A DNA stretch of 64,000 bases from Chryseobacterium flavum (lineage in GTDB: Bacteria > Bacteroidota > Bacteroidia > Flavobacteriales > Weeksellaceae): positions 85,798 through 149,797 of the forward strand of contig NZ_QNUE01000011.1 in assembly GCF_003385595.1 (NCBI RefSeq). The letters are read 5' to 3'. The notes beneath the pieces are model-generated. The model worked only from the letters and a program-made list of their open reading frames with translations. It made no database searches and had not been told where the DNA came from. Position 1 is the first letter of the stretch. The number at the start of each line of letters is the position of its first letter. Shown piece by piece: positions 61,809 to 64,000 of this stretch. Position numbers and translations under genes: made by a program.

Positions 61809-61835
61809 AAACCGCTTCTTACAGGCGGTTTTTCT
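61809..61835. terminator. Terminator between the small peptide and a lipoprotein gene
   Basis: AAACCGC (61809-61815) pairs with GCGGTTT (61825-61831), T-run on the plus strand and A-rich on the left; it can serve both convergent genes. Confidence 0.8.
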
Positions 61836-62380
61836 TATTCATGGGCGCTTTTTACAAATTCAGTCATTTGGGTTTTAAGATCTTTGGAACTTCCTATCCT
61901 GTCAAAAGTAATATTATCAATTTTCCATTCATGTTCGTGCTTAACAAGATGAATCTTATCCGTCCATAATACTTTTGGAGAAGTCATATTATATTCAAAC
62001 CGGACGGCTGCTTCTGCTGTTTTGTCCTTTACGGTGATCGATTGAATCTGATAGCCGCTATATCCTTCATACAGGCTGGAAAAAATTGCACCTTCAAATA
62101 TTAAGGGTTTTTCATCCGGGTGATCACTTTTTTTCACTCTTTCGATATCAGCTTTTGATGCACGGACTGCATTCTCCAGAATATTTTTAAGATCAGGAGA
62201 AAACAATTCCTGTGAGATGGGCTTATTGTATATTGATTCATTGGACTTTCCATACTGAATATAAAGGTCATATACTTTTTTAGTGATGGCTGTTTTGTCA
62301 TCTGATGCTAAAGATGAAATTCGCTTACAAGCTATAAGACTAAAAATAATACTTAAGGATAAAAAAAATAATCTGGCCAT
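61835..62380 (-). CDS. Lipoprotein of unknown function
   Basis: The 181-residue protein has a lipoprotein signal (MARLFFLSLSIIFSLIAC, Cys18) and a soluble domain with an NTF2-like look (FSPDLKNILENAVRASKAD, then VKDKTAEAAVRFEYN and HEWKIDNITFDRIG at the end), as in DUF3828-type proteins; this is a pattern guess. The ATG at 62380 is preferred to one at 62416 since the signal peptide begins there. Confidence 0.68.
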   Translation of the reverse strand: MARLFFLSLSIIFSLIACKRISSLASDDKTAITKKVYDLYIQYGKSNESIYNKPISQELFSPDLKNILENAVRASKADIERVKKSDHPDEKPLIFEGAIFSSLYEGYSGYQIQSITVKDKTAEAAVRFEYNMTSPKVLWTDKIHLVKHEHEWKIDNITFDRIGSSKDLKTQMTEFVKSAHE

Positions 62381-62553
62381 AATTCTGCATTGTTCCAGAT
62401 GAATTCCAAAAGCCATACCAAAAAATAATGAAATGTGGGCAGCATAACTTTGCTGCTAACCAATCCCGTTTTCCTGGTGTTTGCTGATACATTTTAAATA
62501 AATGAATCGATCAATCGCAAAAAATCAATACATTTGAGTAGATAAAAAAAATT

Positions 62554-63066
62554 GTGGACCCTATTCTTAATGTTGTTGTCCGTTCCCTCTGCGTTTACTT
62601 TTTTATGGTAATCGCAATCCGTTTGTTTGGTAAAAACCAGCTTTCTCAGCTTAATGCAGGAGATGTGGTTTTACTGTTACTGATTTCCAATGCTGTTCAG
62701 AATGCGATGGTAGGCCCGGATACCTCGTTGCAAAGCGGGCTTATTGCTGCATTGGTCCTGTTTGTTGCAAATTTTATATTAAAAAGACTGATGTTTTCCA
62801 GTCGTTCCTTTGAGAGTTTTATGGAAGATGAGCCTGTCATCCTTATAAAAGATGGTGTGATAAATCACATTGCTTTAAATAGAGTGAAAATTACCCAGGA
62901 TGAACTGGAAGAGGCAATAAGAGAACATGGAGTTGAGAAAATAGAGAATGTGAAAATATCGGTTTTGGAAGTAGATGGAAATATAAGTGTGGTGGCTGAA
63001 GATGAAAAGAGTAAGCAGACCCATTATTCAAGAATTAAAAGAAAACCAAAAAGAAAATACTATTAA
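62554..63066 (+). CDS. DUF421 (YetF-like) membrane protein
   Basis: The 170-residue protein has about three helices in its first 85 residues, with RSLCVYFFMVIAIRLFGK and LNAGDVVLLLLISNAVQN (about 10-50) typical of DUF421/YetF, and a cytoplasmic domain with PVILIKDGVI and the ELEEAIREHGVEKIENVK region. The family role is unclear; in Bacillus members affect spore or envelope processes. It appears to start at GTG 62554. The GNAT gene follows 5 bases on, so they are cotranscribed. Confidence 0.85.
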   Translation: MDPILNVVVRSLCVYFFMVIAIRLFGKNQLSQLNAGDVVLLLLISNAVQNAMVGPDTSLQSGLIAALVLFVANFILKRLMFSSRSFESFMEDEPVILIKDGVINHIALNRVKITQDELEEAIREHGVEKIENVKISVLEVDGNISVVAEDEKSKQTHYSRIKRKPKRKYY

Positions 63067-63071
63067 ACACA

Positions 63072-63563
63072 ATGAATTACGAATTAAGAGAAATGCTTCC
63101 CGGGGATGGAGCGAGAGTATTGGAAATCTTCAGACAGGGAGTAGATAGTGGTATTGCTACTTTTGATACAGAAGTTCCTACTTTTGAGGCCTGGGATATG
63201 GAATATTTTAATGATTGCCGTTGGGTATTGGAGAATGAAAATAATGAAATTGTAGGATGGTGTGGATTAAAGCCGGTCAGCAAAAGAGAATGTTATAAAG
63301 GCGTTGCAGAAGTGAGCATCTATTTTGATAAAAACTATCAGGGAAAAGGATTGGGTTCCGTATTGTTAAAAAAGATGATTTTGGATAGTGAAGATCATGG
63401 ATTCTGGACATTGCAGACTAACGTCTTCCCGGAAAATGAAATTTCAATTAAATTTCATCAGAAGAACGGCTTCAGAATAGTGGGAGTCCGTAAAAAAATC
63501 GGAAAACTGAACGGAGAATGGAAAGACCTGATTCTATTCGAAAAAAGAAGTGAAAGAATTTAA
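63072..63563 (+). CDS. GNAT N-acetyltransferase, phosphinothricin acetyltransferase-like
   Basis: The 163-residue enzyme has GNAT motif A with the CoA-binding YQGKGLGSVLLKKMI (about 89-103) and the start typical of Pat-like enzymes (AGVDSGIATFDTEVPTFEAWD region, here residues about 23-42). It acetylates an amine with acetyl-CoA; candidates are methionine sulfone or sulfoximine, as in the MnaT/Pat group, but this is not provable here. It is cotranscribed with the DUF421 gene. Confidence 0.87.
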   Translation: MNYELREMLPGDGARVLEIFRQGVDSGIATFDTEVPTFEAWDMEYFNDCRWVLENENNEIVGWCGLKPVSKRECYKGVAEVSIYFDKNYQGKGLGSVLLKKMILDSEDHGFWTLQTNVFPENEISIKFHQKNGFRIVGVRKKIGKLNGEWKDLILFEKRSERI

Positions 63564-63665
63564 ATCATATTTATTTATGAAATAATTTAATCTTTAACAA
63601 ATTTACTCTTCAATTTGGCATTAACCTTGATATATTTCGCTACTAAGTTTGAAAAAGTGAAAATA

Positions 63666-63890
63666 ATGAAAAGTATGTTTAAAATTGTAGGGGCAGGTGT
63701 GGTTATGCTGATGCTATCCTCGTGTGTGGTTCATGAGCATCATGTAAGAAGAATGCCTCCGGGTCATGCGAAGAAGGTATATGGTGGCAGCGCAAGATAT
63801 TATGCACCTGGCCAGGTTAAAAAAGTCTATATTTATGACGATCGGGGTCATCACCATCACAAAGGCCGGGGTCGTGGACATCACAAATAG
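63666..63890 (+). CDS. Small His/Arg-rich lipoprotein
   Basis: A 74-residue protein with a lipoprotein signal (MKSMFKIVGAGVVMLMLSSC, Cys20), followed by a basic stretch VVHEHHVRRMPPGHAKKVYG, a tandem-like PGHAKKVYG/PGQVKKVYI pair and a His-rich tail (DDRGHHHHKGRGRGHHK). The ATG at 63666 is chosen because the signal peptide begins there. Flavobacteria have many such small basic lipoproteins; metal binding by the His tail is possible but unproven. Confidence 0.7.
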   Translation: MKSMFKIVGAGVVMLMLSSCVVHEHHVRRMPPGHAKKVYGGSARYYAPGQVKKVYIYDDRGHHHHKGRGRGHHK

Positions 63891-63900
63891 AAGAAAAATA

Positions 63901-63937
63901 AAAGAGGCTGTCTCAAAAGTGAGGCAGTCTTTTTTTG
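63901..63937 (+). terminator. Terminator after the His-rich lipoprotein gene
   Basis: AAAGAGGCTGTCTC (63901-63914) pairs with GAGGCAGTCTTT (63921-63932) with two wobble or mismatch positions, then a T-run. Confidence 0.8.
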
Positions 63938-63948
63938 AGCATAAAAAA

Positions 63949-63968
63949 AGGAAAGCTTTTGCTTTCCT
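63949..63968 (-). terminator. Terminator of a gene entering from the right edge
   Basis: AGGAAAGC/GCTTTCCT stem with a 4-nt loop, followed on the minus strand by a T-run. It implies a minus-strand gene whose 3' end lies at or beyond the window end; nothing more can be read. Confidence 0.65.
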
Positions 63969-64000
63969 AATATTTGCAAATTGATTAATTTGCTGTGTGT

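Noticed and set aside
1..64000. CRISPR arrays, tRNA or rRNA genes, insertion sequences, integrases
   Set aside because: Looked for on both strands; no regular repeat-spacer array, tRNA-like cloverleaf, rRNA segment or transposase was seen.

Overview
The window looks like chromosomal DNA of a Flavobacteriia member, most likely Chryseobacterium or a close Weeksellaceae relative. Four things support this. The DNA is AT-rich. Start codons sit behind A-rich leaders rather than Shine-Dalgarno sequences. Many genes have the Bacteroidota promoter pattern TTG-N17..20-TAnnTTTG. The gene content fits too: two cargo proteins with type IX secretion sorting domains, subtype-iii type VI baseplate genes, a split ATP synthase operon, a mevalonate-type kinase next to a UbiA prenyltransferase, and double-glycine peptides with a MKNLKKLS leader. 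I saw no rRNA, tRNA, CRISPR array, insertion sequence or prophage.

Layout. 1-9.4 kb: a glycosyltransferase cut by the left edge and a lipid A-type acyltransferase, a secreted thioredoxin-like protein, a Cys-rich double-glycine peptide, an aldehyde dehydrogenase, and a TolC/HlyD/MFS drug-efflux operon divergent from an AraC regulator. 9.5-16.1 kb: rpsF-rpsR-rplI, a ClC transporter, two proteins of unknown function, a 2-oxoacid dehydrogenase E2 subunit and an S-adenosylmethionine hydrolase-type protein. 16.2-20.5 kb: a PhoH ATPase and four small outer-membrane beta-barrel genes, two of which are tandem copies with conserved 3' ends. 20.6-27.6 kb: ffh on the minus strand, divergent from an AtpI-like gene and atpB-E-F-H-A-G; the beta and epsilon genes are absent.

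27.8-49.9 kb is mostly plus-strand housekeeping: a CNNM/CorC-type protein, clpS, udk, a DivIC/FtsB-like protein, the small subunit of methylmalonyl-CoA mutase, a DinB-like protein, a THUMP-like methyltransferase, an M20 peptidase, two T9SS cargo proteins, an SDR, etfB-etfA, a bifunctional nuclease, a nucleoside transporter, a thiolase, an Atg22/UMF1-like transporter, mevalonate kinase, a UbiA-type enzyme and proline dehydrogenase. 49.9-51.7 kb is the least ordinary part: a predicted small RNA with its own promoter and terminator, then an XRE regulator whose promoter lies under TTACA-N2-TGTAA boxes, then about 900 bp of AT-rich DNA with more boxes. 51.7-64 kb: an M14 carboxypeptidase, a DUF4920 protein, an amino acid permease, an isolated tssE-tssF-lipoprotein group, uvrA, a second double-glycine peptide, and small envelope and accessory genes.

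Genes from about 1 to 16 kb lie mostly on the minus strand and those after 22 kb mostly on the plus strand, so transcription diverges from the 16-22 kb region. Function calls rest on reading motifs by eye and on family knowledge; no database search was run.
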